DNA of 64,000 bases from Parastagonospora avenae f. sp. tritici 18332-5 (GCA_022559985.1 JAFJTR010000081.1:1-64000); one strand, 5' to 3'. Shown: positions 24,807 through 37,161, counted from the first letter of the stretch. Notes: a model not told the origin generated them from the sequence alone. Numbers and translations are program-made.

Positions 24807-27800
24807 ATGGCCTGCGACTCTGCCTGTTGCGCCCCGCCCAAGGCCCTTCCCGTTGTCATACGCACACCGACCCTGCCAGTACTCAACATCGAGGAAGGTA
24901 GCTCTGCTATTCCTTGTAAAGAAGAAGAAAAGTCTTGCCGGCCAAATTTGAACGCTGTTGGGGACAAGTGCCATACTGGCTCAGCCAGAGGCAGCCTAAA
25001 GAAGGATGACTGTTGCTCTTCCAAGCCTTCCAGCGTCGAGTCTCAAGACCTTGACCCTACCAGCTGCTGTGAGGGGAAGCAATCCCCTTGCTATAACTCC
25101 TCCTGCATCGATCGACTTGCGCTCCGCGCGTGTGCGTCTCAAGGTAAGTGATCATTATCTTATGCTCTGCAATCCGCCACTCATTCCTGCATTATATAGT
25201 CAACAAGACAAGCAGTGCACCTGCAGACTGCAACCACGGAGATGGCAAAATACCGTGTCGACAACATGCTCGCAGCGCCCGGGATCAATATCAGTCCAAA
25301 TTGGAAGCGCTTGGCTGCATTTGTCGCGCACTGCTCGCTCTAGGCCAGGAGTCCTGCTGTGCGCCACCGCGACAATCCTCTGGAGACAAGAGACTCTCCA
25401 ACTCTCGTCTTTCGGTAATCTCACGCGCGTCTGCCGACTCATGTTGTGCACCTAAGACAGGCGCAAGTCGATCTATCGCAAAGCAACAGTCCAAATCTAT
25501 CAAAATATGCTGCACTGACAAAGCTGCCTCGCGCGTCGGTGCTTGCTCCGATGAGAAGATATTTCAAGAAGCCAGTGTCTCAACTTGTGCCAGTGCCTCG
25601 CGTGACGGCGAATCGTCTTCGCCCACAGCGTGCGTCGATGCTTGCTGCAGTCAGGAGAAGGAGGTGATAGATAAGACAGGGAAGTTTGAAGTCGATGCAA
25701 CGCGCACCGCTAACCTTGAGACGGGCATTTCTGGAAAGGAGCATGTGATCCTCAGTATTTCGGGCATGACATGCACTGGATGCGAAACCAAGTTATCCCA
25801 CAAGCTAGCAGCACTTCCCGCGATCACCAAACTAAAGACTAGCCTGGTGCTTTCACGGGCGGAGTTTGACCTTGATGTCGGCACTACTTCCGCCGTTGAG
25901 GTCATAAAATACCTTGAGAGGACAACCGAGTTCAAGTGCGAGCGTGTTACAAATCAAGGTTCCAGCCTCGATCTCATTTTCCCCAGCGATCCAACCGATG
26001 CTGTCAAGGGCGACTGGCTAGAAGGCGTTACCGAAGTGAAGATGGTGGACAGAAGGACTATCCGGGTCGACTTCGACGCGAAAATTATCGGTGCGTGAAA
26101 TCTTGCTGAAAAGGGCTGGCCTACACCTTTGCCTCTCGCTCCTCCCCGCGCTAACCTAACCTTGGAGGCTGGCTCAAGGCATGTTCGCCATGTCGGCTGT
26201 ATGACTCTTTTATCCATCGTGTTGACCATTCCCGTCCTTGTTCTTTCATGGGCTCCACTTCCGGATAAGAAAAGAAAATATGTCACCGTTGGATCAATAT
26301 CTCTTGCATTTGCCACTAACATCCAAATTGTGGTTGCTGGGCCTTTCTATTCCAAAGCTCTCAAGGCTTCAATTTTTTCGAGAGTAATCGAGATGGATTT
26401 ACTCATCGTGTTGAGCACGAGCGCGGCCTACATATTCTCCATCGTGGCATTCGGCTATCTCGTTGCGCGCAAACCATTGTCGACCGGCGAGTTTTTTGAA
26501 ACCAGCACGTTGCTCGTTACACTCATCATGGTCGGCCGATATGTTGCTGCATTAGCACGCCAGAAAGCTGTTGAATCAATATCAACCCGCTCGCTACAAA
26601 GCTCGACGGCTACCATCGTGGACCAGGGAGTGGAAAAGGAGATTGACTCGAGGCTGCTCCAGTATGGCGATGTCTTCCGAGTTTCACCTGATTCAAAGAT
26701 ACCAACCGACGGGGCCATCATTGTGGGGTCCTCCGAGGTTGATGAATCTATGTTCACTGGTGAATCCCGGCCTATCGCGAAGTTTGAGGGCTATCCTGTC
26801 ATTGCAGGATCGATTAATGGATCCGGAGTCCTAACCGTTCGGCTCACTCGAATTCCCGGCGACAATACCATTAGTACGATTGCTGGAATGGTAGACGAAG
26901 CAAAGCTGTCTAAGCCTAAAATTCAGGAGACTGCCGACCAGGTAGCAAGCTACTTTATACCTGTAGTCATCGCCATCACCATTGTCGTCTTCCGTATCTG
27001 GTTTGCTATTAGCATCACCGTTCAGAGCAAGTCTGGATCTGAGGCCACCATTCAGGCTATTACATATGCAATCACCGTGCTGATTGTGTCTTGCCCTTGC
27101 GCCATTGGTCTCGCTGTTCCTATGGTTATCGTCGTTGCAACAGGAGTCGCCGCTGAGAGAGGCGTTGTTTTCAAATCTGCTGATGCCATTGAGGTAGCAT
27201 ACAAGACTAGTCATGTCGTGTTTGACAAGACTGGAACATTGACTAGAGGCAAGCTCACCGTCGCTCGAGAGAACCACCCCAGCGCTTCTCCCAACACGAA
27301 GGCTCTGCTCTTGGGCCTTATCGGAGGCAGTAAACATCCAGTGTCCATTGCCGTGGCAAACCACCTTAAAATGGACGGTGTCACAGCAGCCAAAGCAATC
27401 GACCCCAAGAGTTTAGTTGGTAAAGGTGTTGAGGGCACTTTCGCAGGTTGCACTCTCCGCGCTGGCAATTCCAGATGGCTCGATCTTTCGAACGACCATA
27501 TTGTTCAGTCTATTCTTTCTCAGGGCTATACAGCGTTTTGCTTCACAGTGGATGGTTCTCCCGCTGCCGTATTTGGACTTGAGGACTCTCTACGAGACGA
27601 TGCTGTCTCCACCATCAACAAGCTGCAGCAAGACGGAATCTCTGTTCATGTCCTCTCAGGCGACGACGACGGTGCCGTCCGAGCAGCCGCATCTCAACTC
27701 AACATCCCTGATTCCAACGTTCGATCTCGCTGCACCCCGGCAGACAAGCAAGCTTATATCAAGAACCTCATCGCCATCCCTGACCCTCGCAAACCAGGAA

Positions 27801-28168
27801 AGAAAGCTACCCAACCCGTCGTAATGTTTTGCGGCGATGGTACTAATGACGCTATTGCTCTTGCGGAGGCCACGATTGGCGTACACATGAACGAAGGCAC
27901 CGACGTTGCCAAATCTGCCGCAGATATCGTTCTCATGCGTCCCAGCTTGTCCGGCATTCTCACCGTCATCAACGTCAGTCGGAAGTCGATTCACAGGATC
28001 ACTTTCAATTTTGGCTGGAGCTTCGTGTACAATGTTTTTGCCATCCTACTTGCTGCTGGCGCATTTGTGCATGCGCGTATTCCACCCCAGTTTGCCGGTC
28101 TAGGTGAGCTGATCAGTGTCTTGCCGGTCGTTGCGGCAGGGATACTACTCAAGTGGGCCAAGATCTAG
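24807..28168 (+). pseudogene. P1B heavy-metal ATPase (PCA1-like), interrupted by an in-frame TGA
   Basis: The conceptual product is a Cu/Cd-type P1B ATPase of 1102 codons including the stop. The N-terminal about 280 residues are very Cys-rich with many CC pairs (SCCAPP, DSCCAPK, KICCTD, DACCSQ), as in PCA1-type exporters. A heavy-metal-associated domain follows (GMTCTGCETK, near residue 302). The catalytic core is complete: TGES, the ion-site CPC (SCPCAIGLAVP), DKTGT, the SKHP loop and GDGTND, ending in the last helices. Exons: 24807-25143 and 25200-28168. At 26096-26098 (codon 412) a TGA interrupts the frame; on both sides the reading continues in the same frame through the segment leading to the first membrane helix. 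No in-frame GT-AG intron would remove it. It is a nonsense allele, sequence error or recoded stop; I favour pseudogene or recent null. Confidence 0.82.
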
Positions 28169-28940
28169 CGTAGCGGATAGTACATTGGCTTCTTTAGGGA
28201 AGTCGCTTTGCTTTTAGAATAACAACATAAAAAGTTCGCTTTAGAGACTGACTGTTTGCCGCATCGAGTTTGGTAGACTATCAGTTTAGCTGAAATGGTC
28301 TTTTCAGTGTCCAAAATCTTCCATCGTCTTGCGTCAGAACACCAGTAACAGGATATGCTCCGGACCCTAACTAAGACATCCGAGATCAGCACATGTACAG
28401 CGCCGGGCACACGCAGCGGCGAATGCTGACATGCTTGCTTTGGGTGTCCCGGATTAAGCATGCCGTTGGCGAGCTAACACAACTGGGGAACAAATTGAGA
28501 GGCATAGGATATGAGGAGAAGTTCATTACGGGGCCGAAGACGTTTCGCGTGTACACTGCGTGCCGAGAGTTAAGAGGCGGCAAGGCTTAGGTGTGGGGGC
28601 CGTAAAGGTTAGTCAAGCAGAATCAAGGGGTAGAGGTACAGAATCGAAGGGTCGAACGGACCATTCCTGGTTGGATCCCACGCTAACGTAACGCTAAACT
28701 GCAGTACGACAATACCCAGTGCTCCTCCAGCAAGGTCTAGGGGTCGCTTAATTACCTGAAAGTCAAGAGAGGTAAATCCTCCGTCTACTAGCGTTTCGGT
28801 TTCACCCTTATGCAGCCATCTGTACTGCGCCGCAATTCCGCATGTTCCAACCGCAGGATCGCAAGAACACGTAGCCAGCATATGTTAAAGGTGCGGATCT
28901 GTACACTCCGAGCGCTCGTACGGAAAAGCATGCCAGCAAC
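28169..28940. other. intergenic, left edge of accessory island
   Basis: Short ORFs on both strands (for example 28609-28881, -) have no recognisable domain and I do not call them. The stretch should contain the ATPase 3' UTR and the promoter of the next gene. Confidence 0.45.
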
Positions 28941-30979
28941 ATGTCGCCAGGAGGGGCCACTGAAAAACCCAAACTGAGTAGGAAGCAGCTCCAAGGTCAT
29001 GGTATTGAATACATTGATAAGGTCTTCAATATTGACGATATTGCCGAACTAGACCCTTGGCTTCAAGCAATATGTTCTACCATAACTCTATTACAGGAAC
29101 ATGTTCCGAAAGCCACAAGAAAGGCGTTTAACAAAGAACTGGATCAATTCAGTCTCCATGGTCAGGACAGCGAGGATGCACTACGAGAAGGTTGGTGCCT
29201 GAAGCCAGTCAAAACTCTCGACCATCTCCACCGAGAAAGCTACACCACCGCTACAGCTGGAAGAGATCACCTGAAGCCTGAAAGTTGTGAGAAAGCTCTA
29301 ATAGCCGTACGACGATGTCGCGAAAGGAATGAGAATGAGGAGAGGTGGACACAGATCCTCTGCGAGCATGTCTTTTGGGACTTCCACACGGCTAATAGTG
29401 GTTCGCGTGATTACGAGTAAGTTCAGAGATAATCCGAAGACGTTACAAAGCTAAAAATATCAGGCAAAAGCATCACGGGTGGGAATTGTACTCCTCGCTT
29501 GTCTCGCCATGTGCCCCGTTCTTACTGACATTTCTCCAGGCATCGAAACGTCCTCTGGAACGAATTCCTAGAATGGGCCAGACTGGAACCCAACATCGCA
29601 CGACTCACACAACCGAAACCTGATCTCACATATGGCTTTCCTATCATTCCGCCCGACAAACATTTGCTTGGAGCTTTCAAGGGCAGTGAGCAATGGAACA
29701 GTTTCTCCCTGCCCATCCTCGAGCAGCTGCGAAACCGTGGCAAGAAAAGCCTTATCTCAACGCCAACAACAGCTTTGTACAATCGGGCATCGAAGAAGAA
29801 CGCTAAGCCACTCGAGGCTAAGGATCAAATGTGCTTCCCGTGGGCTGTCGTAGAGATCAAACGTGGCACAGCGTTTCATGAGCAACAAGCCAAAGAAGCC
29901 GAAGTGGGGGCTCACGAGAAAAGAAAACAATTCTGCTATTGTCAAGCGGCAAATGCTTCAGCTGCAGGACTTACTCTGCGAGAAGATCTGGCCGCGAGGG
30001 CGAATAACAGTTCGGAATTATATGGCGCCCGGGTCATGTTCTCCTTCACTTGCGTTGGCTCAGCCGTTAAGCTCTGGCTCACCTATCGCAAGGAGCCGGT
30101 ATGTCCCATAGTCATGTGCAGATGTGATTTAACTAATGTACCAGCAAGGTTAAACGCAGCGACCAAAGGCACAAGGGCGGTGGTATAATCATGATCTGCA
30201 TCTGGGCGACATCACTGGAGATCTCCTGGGGCATTATCGCGCTGCGCATGATTGTGAAGAATGTGCAAAATTGGGTACGTGATCACGTCAAGCCCGAGAT
30301 CAGGCGATGGATTCATGACGTGTATTGGACGCCGCACCGCACATATTCCCTTACACCCGAAGGGGATGTAGTTACGCAAAGGAGAAGAGCCGCATCCTGT
30401 GGGCCGTCGAGCGAGATTGTGGAGGTCGGGGAATCCGCGGAGAGAAGTCGCTATCGTACCCCACGACAGAAAAGGAGACCTGCTCTGCCACATGGAGAAA
30501 CTGCACCAGAGCCTCGCGATAGGTGCCGTGACAAAGCCAACATCCCCCAATTTCGATTGAACGGATTGTCAGAGCCTGATGGAGACAATAGTTCGGATGA
30601 GGGATATGCCAGCATCCACACTAGGACTCAGGACGAAAGTGAAAGAGAAGAGAGCAAACATTTATCTGCATTCATCTGCAACGACGAACCGTCTGAGGAT
30701 GATTCCGAAGCATCGTACGTACCCCCAAGTTCAGAAGATAAGGGCGCGGGAAGCGAGAGCGAGGGAGGTAGTGATGGAAGTGTCAACGGCGGCGAAGACT
30801 CAAGCGAGGAAGGAGAGTATAATCTTTCAGACCAAGAAAGTCACCGCGACTGGTTGAAGAAACAGTCGCGCGTGATCTCAAGGCCAGAGGTTTACTGCAC
30901 TCCGACAAAAGGATATAGGCTGAGCGCACCGGTGGATAGCAGGGCGAAACGGGATAGGCGTCGTAGTTCGCGCTTTTAG
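28941..30979 (+). CDS. fungal PD-(D/E)XK nuclease-like protein
   Basis: The 621-aa product matches the fungus-specific PD-(D/E)XK-like domain family that is often found near transposons. The likely catalytic pair is visible: KPDLTYGF (Asp near residue 187) and WAVVEIKRG (Glu-x-Lys near residue 263). A helical N-terminal region precedes them. After the domain come a hydrophobic segment (GGIIMICIWATSLEISWG), an acidic Ser-rich region and a basic C-terminus. Exons: 28941-29416, 29540-30098, 30149-30979, in frame throughout. The acceptor at 30148 (CAAG) is preferred over the CAG four bases upstream because the latter gives an immediate stop. Nuclease activity is inferred from the motif only. The gene looks intact although its right-hand neighbours are decayed. 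Confidence 0.72.
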
Positions 30980-31519
30980 ATGGCTTTGAGGGCGACAGAT
31001 ATTGTTACTCTTTGCTTGTAACACTATCATTATCTTTTTTTTGTCGAAAAATCTACAAGTCTCAGATCGTGTTAGGTTTAAGCTCTATCTGCTCCTTCTC
31101 GAGGTTAACATCAGCGATTACCGTGCGTGATAAGATAACAGAGGAGAGAAATGAGTGCTGTATGGGGAGAAGTCTGTTACGGTGTAGTTCATGCTCAGAA
31201 GCAAGAGGCATGTGGGGGCTATCAAGGTAGAGCCGGAGGCTGCGAAGGCACTGCTAAAGAAGTAGAAGATAGAAGTTTATGACTGCGAAATTGGAAGAGA
31301 TTATGCGTGTCTTGTGCTTAACGTCGTACAAAAAAGGGTAAAAGGTAACAAGTAGTCACAATATGAACATGGCATAGGTGTCTGGTCTGACACAGGCGCA
31401 AAAAAGGGAGCAAAAACATACAACAGCGGGGATTCGCTAATGGTCACCCACTTAACTACTAATCCGCCGGTACAGTGCTTGTGTAAGGCTGAGCGAACGG
31501 GAAGCCCAATTCTCACTGT
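30980..31519. other. intergenic, left of tandem repeat
   Basis: No gene is seen. The stretch holds a T-rich tract near 31025 and the 3' side of the PD-(D/E)XK gene. Confidence 0.45.
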
Positions 31520-31848
31520 CCTATGGTCGTATGTGANNNNNNNNNNNNNNNNNNNNNNNNNNNNNNNNNNNNNNNNNNNNNNNNNNNNNNNNNNNNNNNN
31601 NNNNNNNNNNNNNNNNNNNNNNNNNNNNNNNNNNGAAGAACAAAGCTGTGAGTTCAGATTATATTCTGATCATATTGACGTGTGTAGTGCTGTTCGATCA
31701 TCCAGAATGGTCACCGAACACAATTTGTCTAGCCCTATGGTCGTATGTGAAGAACAAAGCTGTGAGTTCAGATTATATTCTGATCATATTGACGTGTGTA
31801 GTGCTGTTCGATCATCCAGAATGGTCACCGAACACAATTTGTCTAGCC
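31520..31848. repeat. 114-bp tandem repeat array interrupted by an assembly gap
   Basis: One full 114-bp unit (31635-31748) is followed by a 100-bp partial unit (31749-31848), identical over the shared length. About 17 bases matching the end of a unit sit just left of the N run (31520-31536), so the array spans the gap and its copy number is unknown. The last copy overlaps the stop codon of the CorA-like sequence on the minus strand (TAG at 31845-31843). Confidence 0.9.
31537..31634. other. assembly gap (98 Ns)
   Basis: A run of N lies inside the 114-bp tandem array. A collapsed or unspanned repeat is the likely reason. Confidence 0.99.
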
Positions 31849-34221
31849 AAATCGCGTTCTTGTGGATCTCCGTTCAGGCTTTCTCTCGTTCGTGTTCGTA
31901 CGGTGTGGCATGACTCGTTTAGTGACATTGACCACCCGGCTCTCTCTTGGCCCGCTCCGACTTCGTGCGCTCGCAACGTCCTCGGCACCCACTGGGTCCA
32001 ATTTTTCTTCATCCTCAGAGCGCTTTCTCTGGATTGCGGGTACATGCACCTTGATCTCGACTCTCTTTACTCTTTGGACGATACGCCGATAGGTTGGCCC
32101 ACCGTAGACAGCCATCAGCGAAATGCCGCCCACGGCTGCAGTGACTGGTAGTGCGATAGCCCAGAAAAGAGTCTGTGTGCTTGCCATGTCTCGAATATCT
32201 ACAGTGTTCATCCCAAACACTGATGATACGAATGATAGTGGTAAGAATATTATCGTCACCAGCGTAAAGATCAAGATGGCTTTCGAGTTGCCTTCTTCTA
32301 TGATGCTGATGTTGTGTAGAAGAGTTTTAGCCAGCTTGTCTGCCTCCTCATTCAATTCCCGTAGATAGTCCAAATCCCTTTTCCATCCTCGCCCAATCCA
32401 ATTTCCTATGTTGTGGCCCTCTAGCTCTTCGAATGCCTCAATCCGGACCTGGTTTGTGATGCGGTAACTGGAACTGTCCAGTACTTCTTTAAAAGCCTCA
32501 AATGCATGTCTTTGCTGCTCCCTGACGGATGCTATGACCTTAATCTCTTCTTTCCAGAGGTAGACCTCTCGGAGCACTCGCTTCGATGGCTTTCGGCTGG
32601 CTTCGTATCTCTGCAGATTCAATTAAAATAATAAGAGTATCAGTGCAGAATACGCCAACTTACGAAGCGTGCCAATTGCTCTTGGTAAAGATTCAGAATA
32701 TGAATATCCTCCAGCAAGCCTCTTCTTCTGAGAAAGTAAAGGGTGGAAGTAGACTACTTTCAGGGGTTGCACGCATGTGAAGCACAGGACTTTGGCTTTC
32801 ACCGGTGTGTGCCATGAGCATCAATTCCTCTCGAGCTTGTGCCATGGCAGAACCGGCTAATTTTGCAAGGTACTCACAGCCAGTGGGCGAATGGCCCGGC
32901 GATAGGAATGGTTCATCTTTGAAGGGTTTCGGGAAAATACCGTTTTTCTGCCATACCCGCAGGCTGTAAGCGGAATAGAAAATGAACTGAAAGATCTTCT
33001 CGGCTAATTTGACTAATCCTGTCGGAAGCAAGTGGTTGCGGCCAATCTCACCGTTTTCGTTCGCCACGCTGCCCCGCATGTCGATTGCCTTCGTGAGTAG
33101 CTTATTCGAGTAATGGTTGATGGTCTTAAGGAATTCCAATAGTCGATCATCACTTGCTTCCAGAGCGACAGATGATACTGGCACTATCCAGTGCTCCACC
33201 TGCTTGCGTGCAATTGCATCGAGCACCACGGTAGCTTCCATATGCTTGCGGTGCAAATGCTCAATTGCGTCGTCTTTGTCTGGTTAGCGCCTTTCGTTTC
33301 GGCATAACGAACACCGGTCAACGGACAGCTTCAACTCTTGTAATAAATCGAATACTTTATAGCGCTTGTCTTGAATATCTCTGATGACAAACATGTCAGA
33401 CAACTCGCGGTCTGGCACCGTGTGTTGGTACGTTCCATTCTCTGTACATCTCTTTCGCAGGATCTCTTGAGCAGTAACCGAAATCCTCAATGCTTATGTG
33501 GAGGCACATTGACGATAAGGACGTTATTACGTACAGTACTTATAAAATCTACAGCGCCCCAGCATCTGTGTATCAAGGTATGGTCGCAGCGCTCTGGAGC
33601 AAAAAGGGCGACGAGCTCCTGCAGTGTGGATATCAGAGTGTGTCGATGAATTTATAACTCTGCAGTCTGCCAGAAGACGATACGTCTCACGGTAGAGTTG
33701 TTGCCGTGTCCAGGCCCTGGCGCTGAATTGACTGCTTTTGTCCGCAATTCCGCCGACTTTGTTCCCATCTCTACACTACTGTCTTTGCTAATCGATTGTA
33801 GATATTCGAGTTCTTTCTCAAATTCATAACCCTTTTCTTTCGTTCCTCGGTTTGCTGGAGGTATTGGGGCAAAGTCAATGTCGCTGAATTGCTTCTCAGG
33901 ACATGAGTGCTCGGGTATCTTGACAACTGGGTCTTCAGACCTGTGAATGACGAGGAACTCCGTGGATGAAGATCTTCCATAAGTCCAGTCTGTTTGGCAG
34001 ATCCGATGCCCTATCTCTCGTAGTGTGAGTTTGACCAGAACGCCTTCATCTCTTTAGACGCCACCAGGCTGCGATGCTCGTGTATCATTTGCCGAATTCG
34101 AAGCATAGAAAGCAGTAGGCCATGCCAGGAAGGGCGGTATACGTAAAGCAGACTTAGCTCGCTTCCTGAGATCTGTTGGAAGGCGCTGCTGCTCCCTGCC
34201 CTCCCTGCCGTCATCACACTC
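31843..34221 (-). pseudogene. CorA-like Mg2+/metal transporter, 3' part, decayed
   Basis: The downstream end encodes a CorA-type membrane domain: a long helical stalk, then LVTIIFLPLSFVSSVFGMNT with the GMN signature after the first helix, a second helix (WAIALPVTAAVGGISLM) and a basic tail. The upstream part matches the middle of fungal CorA-like mosaic proteins: QLYRETYRLLADC, LISTLQELVALFAPERCDH, FVIRDIQDKRYKVFDLLQ and DDAIEHLHRKHM. The block is damaged. A TAA (33286-33284) sits in frame between CRNERR and PDKDDAIEH. The LVALFAPE segment is in a different frame from the preceding one with no intron to explain it. The last clear splice is 32656-32615 (GTAAGT...CTGCAG). The 5' end stops at the hAT element. 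See the matching 5' block beyond it. Confidence 0.7.
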
Positions 34222-34336
34222 CGCAACAAACAAGCAGGTATGAACTACTTGCAAGCATTGCTTGAAAACTACCAAGTCAAGTAAGTCAAGTATAGAGTCG
34301 TTTTTTACTAAGCAAGCAAGCATGAAATTCGTGATA

Positions 34337-34358
34337 CTTGCAAGTACTTGATACTTGC
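34337..34358 (+). repeat. left subterminal inverted repeat of hAT
   Basis: These 22 bases are the exact reverse complement of 37162-37183. They contain a CAAGTACTTG palindrome core. Subterminal repeats of this kind bind hAT transposases. Confidence 0.85.
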
Positions 34359-34525
34359 TTAGTATTGTATACGGGCGGCGTTTTGTGGTTAAGGTCGCTG
34401 ATTTTAGAGTTTTAGTGTTCCAACCCAGCCATCTGAAGTCGCTCAAAACGACGCTAGCAGCGTGCGCGCGCCCTTAACACCACCCTTATTCTATAGACTA
34501 GTAAAGTATCACCACGCCAGCCACT

Positions 34526-37084
34526 ATGCCCCCCAGAGCTACTAAGAAGCGTACACGCGCGACAGATGTCCCTATTACCTCTACGAAACGATTGAGAATT
34601 TCACCGGCGCCGCCACCAACCCCAGAGCCCTCACAATCATGGGAGAGACAACAGCTCGAGTCACAGCCTCAAGAAGCCATTAACGCGCCCACTGAGGGCA
34701 GCTACGCTGGAACCCGATCAGTAGCAACAACAGAGGTAGCTGAAGACAGCTATATCAAGAACGGCGGCGATGATTTTAATGGCCTTGATTGGGATCGCCT
34801 CGGGAAGCGATATATCAAGCCCTTAAGCCAGCCCCGTCGAGCTAAAAGTTGGATCTATCAATATGGATACCGCGTTGTGCACCGGGATACGCCTACACGC
34901 CAATTTTGGGTGTGTAAATACTGTCATATACACAAGCTGCCATCTGGGATCATCGACGTCTCTCAAGCAACCTCCTCTGCCGCCGCCCACCTCGGCCAGC
35001 CCGCCAAAGGCCATAACCTTAACCGTATAGGCGTCAAAGCTACTCCATTAAAGCGCTCATCTGGGCAGCTATCTCTGCGCGAGGTGTTGGCTGGCGGCTT
35101 CGAGGTGCCGCAAGCTACAGCTAACGCGATGGGCAACTTCGATATACAGCGCTTTCGATACGCTGTAGTGCTATGGCTCCTTGACAACAACCTGCCTACG
35201 GAGTTGATCAGCCGAGCCTCAACACGCGATCTCTTTCGTATAGCTAACGGCGAGGCAGAGAGCGCATTATGGCGATCGTCGCGCAGTGTTGCTACGTACG
35301 CGATGCGACTTTTCCACCTCATGCAGCCGTAGATAGTTCACGCGCTGTCGAGCGCTATCAGCAAAATACACATAAGTTTCGACGGCTGGACAACGAAGGG
35401 CGGCACCCGCGGGTTTTTTGGGATTGTTGCCCACTTTGCTACATCTTCTGGCAGGATCCACGACTTGCCCATCGCACTGCCGCAGCTCACGGACGCCCAT
35501 ACTGGTGAGGCGATCGCTACAGCTGTTGTTGCGACACTGCGAGCGTATCTGATTACGTCAGAAAAGCTGAGTTACTTTGTACTAGATAACGCCAGCAACA
35601 ACGACACCGCGATCGCCGCTGTAGCGCGTGAGTTCGATAACTTTGAAGCGACTGAGCGACGCCTCCGCTGCGGCCCTCACATAATCAATCTCATCGGACA
35701 AGCGCTGCTCTTCGGCAAGGATAAGGACGCTTATGACAACGCTGAGGAGCAGGTGCTAGAGGAGGAAACTTCCATGCAGCAATGGCGTAAAAATGGCGCT
35801 CTTGGTACGCTTCTTGCTGTAATCCACTATATTAAAACACTGCAGCAACATCAGCTGTTCACGAACTACCTAATCGCCTCTAACAACGCCCTCCCTGCCG
35901 CCGCGCGCGTTAAGCTACTACGGCCGATCAAACCTGTTGTCACACGCTGGAACTCATACTACAACGCCCTTGAGCGCGCAACTTACCTTAAAGGCGGCTT
36001 TGATCTATACATAGAAAAACACGTAAGCCGTGTTGCTTACGAGGATCGGCGCGGGGCCAGGAGCGACGTGCCGGCATGGATGAGATCAGAAGGTCTACAA
36101 GCTGCTAACTAGGCGGTGATTATTGAGTATCAACGCTGCCTCTAACCGCTCAAAATCACTACTAAACAAATAGAGGGGCGAGGCAAACACTATGGCAGCA
36201 ACTTCGGCGCTATTTATAAGGTAATATCCGTGTTTGAGTACTTACTTGATCAGTTAGAGAAGCTATCTAAGCCGTACAAGGACGTAGTTTTTAACGCACA
36301 CGCTGAGGCGCCCGAAGGCAAGTTTTACACCTGTTTTGTGCGTATTTCTCGCTAACATGTGTGCGTAGATCACCTTCCTATCAACCTCCGCGCGGCTTAG
36401 CGTAAAACCAACGAGTATTATCAAAAACTTGACGACTCCGCGATCTACTACGCCGCAACGTGCCTCCACCCGTACTACAAATACTACTGCGAGAACTCAT
36501 AGGAGCATGAGCCTGGGTAGCTACGTAAGGCAAACGACGGCTTTCAAAAGCTATGGGAGTCGTATAAACAGGCGCCGCCGAGGAGTCCTCCGCCTCGCCA
36601 ACAACCTCGGGTGGGCGCTATCGACAACGTGATCGGGGCGCTCACCTCACGCCGCAACTGCTCCGGGAGCGATAGCCTCGACGAGTACGATCGCTGGCGT
36701 GAGCAGGAGCCGGAGTGGAGTATGGAGACTTATCACGGCGATGGCAACGCCGTCCAATACTGGATCGCCATAAGGCCAAAATACCCCAAATTGAGCAAGT
36801 TTGCAATCGATATACTAAAAATCCCGGCATCCAGCTGTGAGTGTGAGCGCCTCTTCAGCGAGCTCGGCGATCTGCTAGAGCCCAAACGCCGCGCTATCGG
36901 CAGTGAGCTGCTTGCTGCTTTTCAGCTTATATGCGCGTGGACCCGAGCCGGATACGACGCCCAGCGCTTCGGCAGCGACGGCAACGGCAGCGACGATATC
37001 GACGACGACCAGCTCACGCGTGAGTACGGCATACAAAACTGGGTAGAGGACGATCAGGGCGACGAGCGCGGCGTCGACAGCTGA
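34526..37084 (+). pseudogene. hAT transposase with seven internal stop codons
   Basis: A single frame of 853 codons runs from the ATG at 34526 to the TGA at 37082. It carries a BED-like zinc finger region (FWVCKYCHIHK...H), the DDE-type core (SFDGWTTKGG, FVLDNASNNDTA, LRCGPHIINLIGQAL, VTRWNSYY) and the C-terminal hAT dimerisation motif (ASSCECERLFSELGDLLEPKR). Internal stops lie at 35330 (TAG), 36110 (TAG), 36143 (TAA), 36353 (TAA), 36398 (TAG), 36500 (TAG) and 36518 (TAG). There is no frameshift. All stops are TAG or TAA and none is TGA, as CpA-to-TpA change at CAG, CAA or TGG codons would give. Confidence 0.88.
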
Positions 37085-37161
37085 GAGCGAGCCGTTGGGC
37101 GCGCCGCTCGCGATTCCAAGAAACTCAACACCAAAAAATCAGTGTGAGACTTTGTGTACAA

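Noticed and set aside
26091..26178. Intron that would remove the TGA in the metal ATPase
   Set aside because: The donor and branch-like sites look good, but every nearby AG gives a length that is not a multiple of three, and the segment removed reads as coding.
28609..28881. 90-codon minus-strand ORF left of the PD-(D/E)XK gene
   Set aside because: It has no domain or signal, and sits in the promoter of a supported gene.
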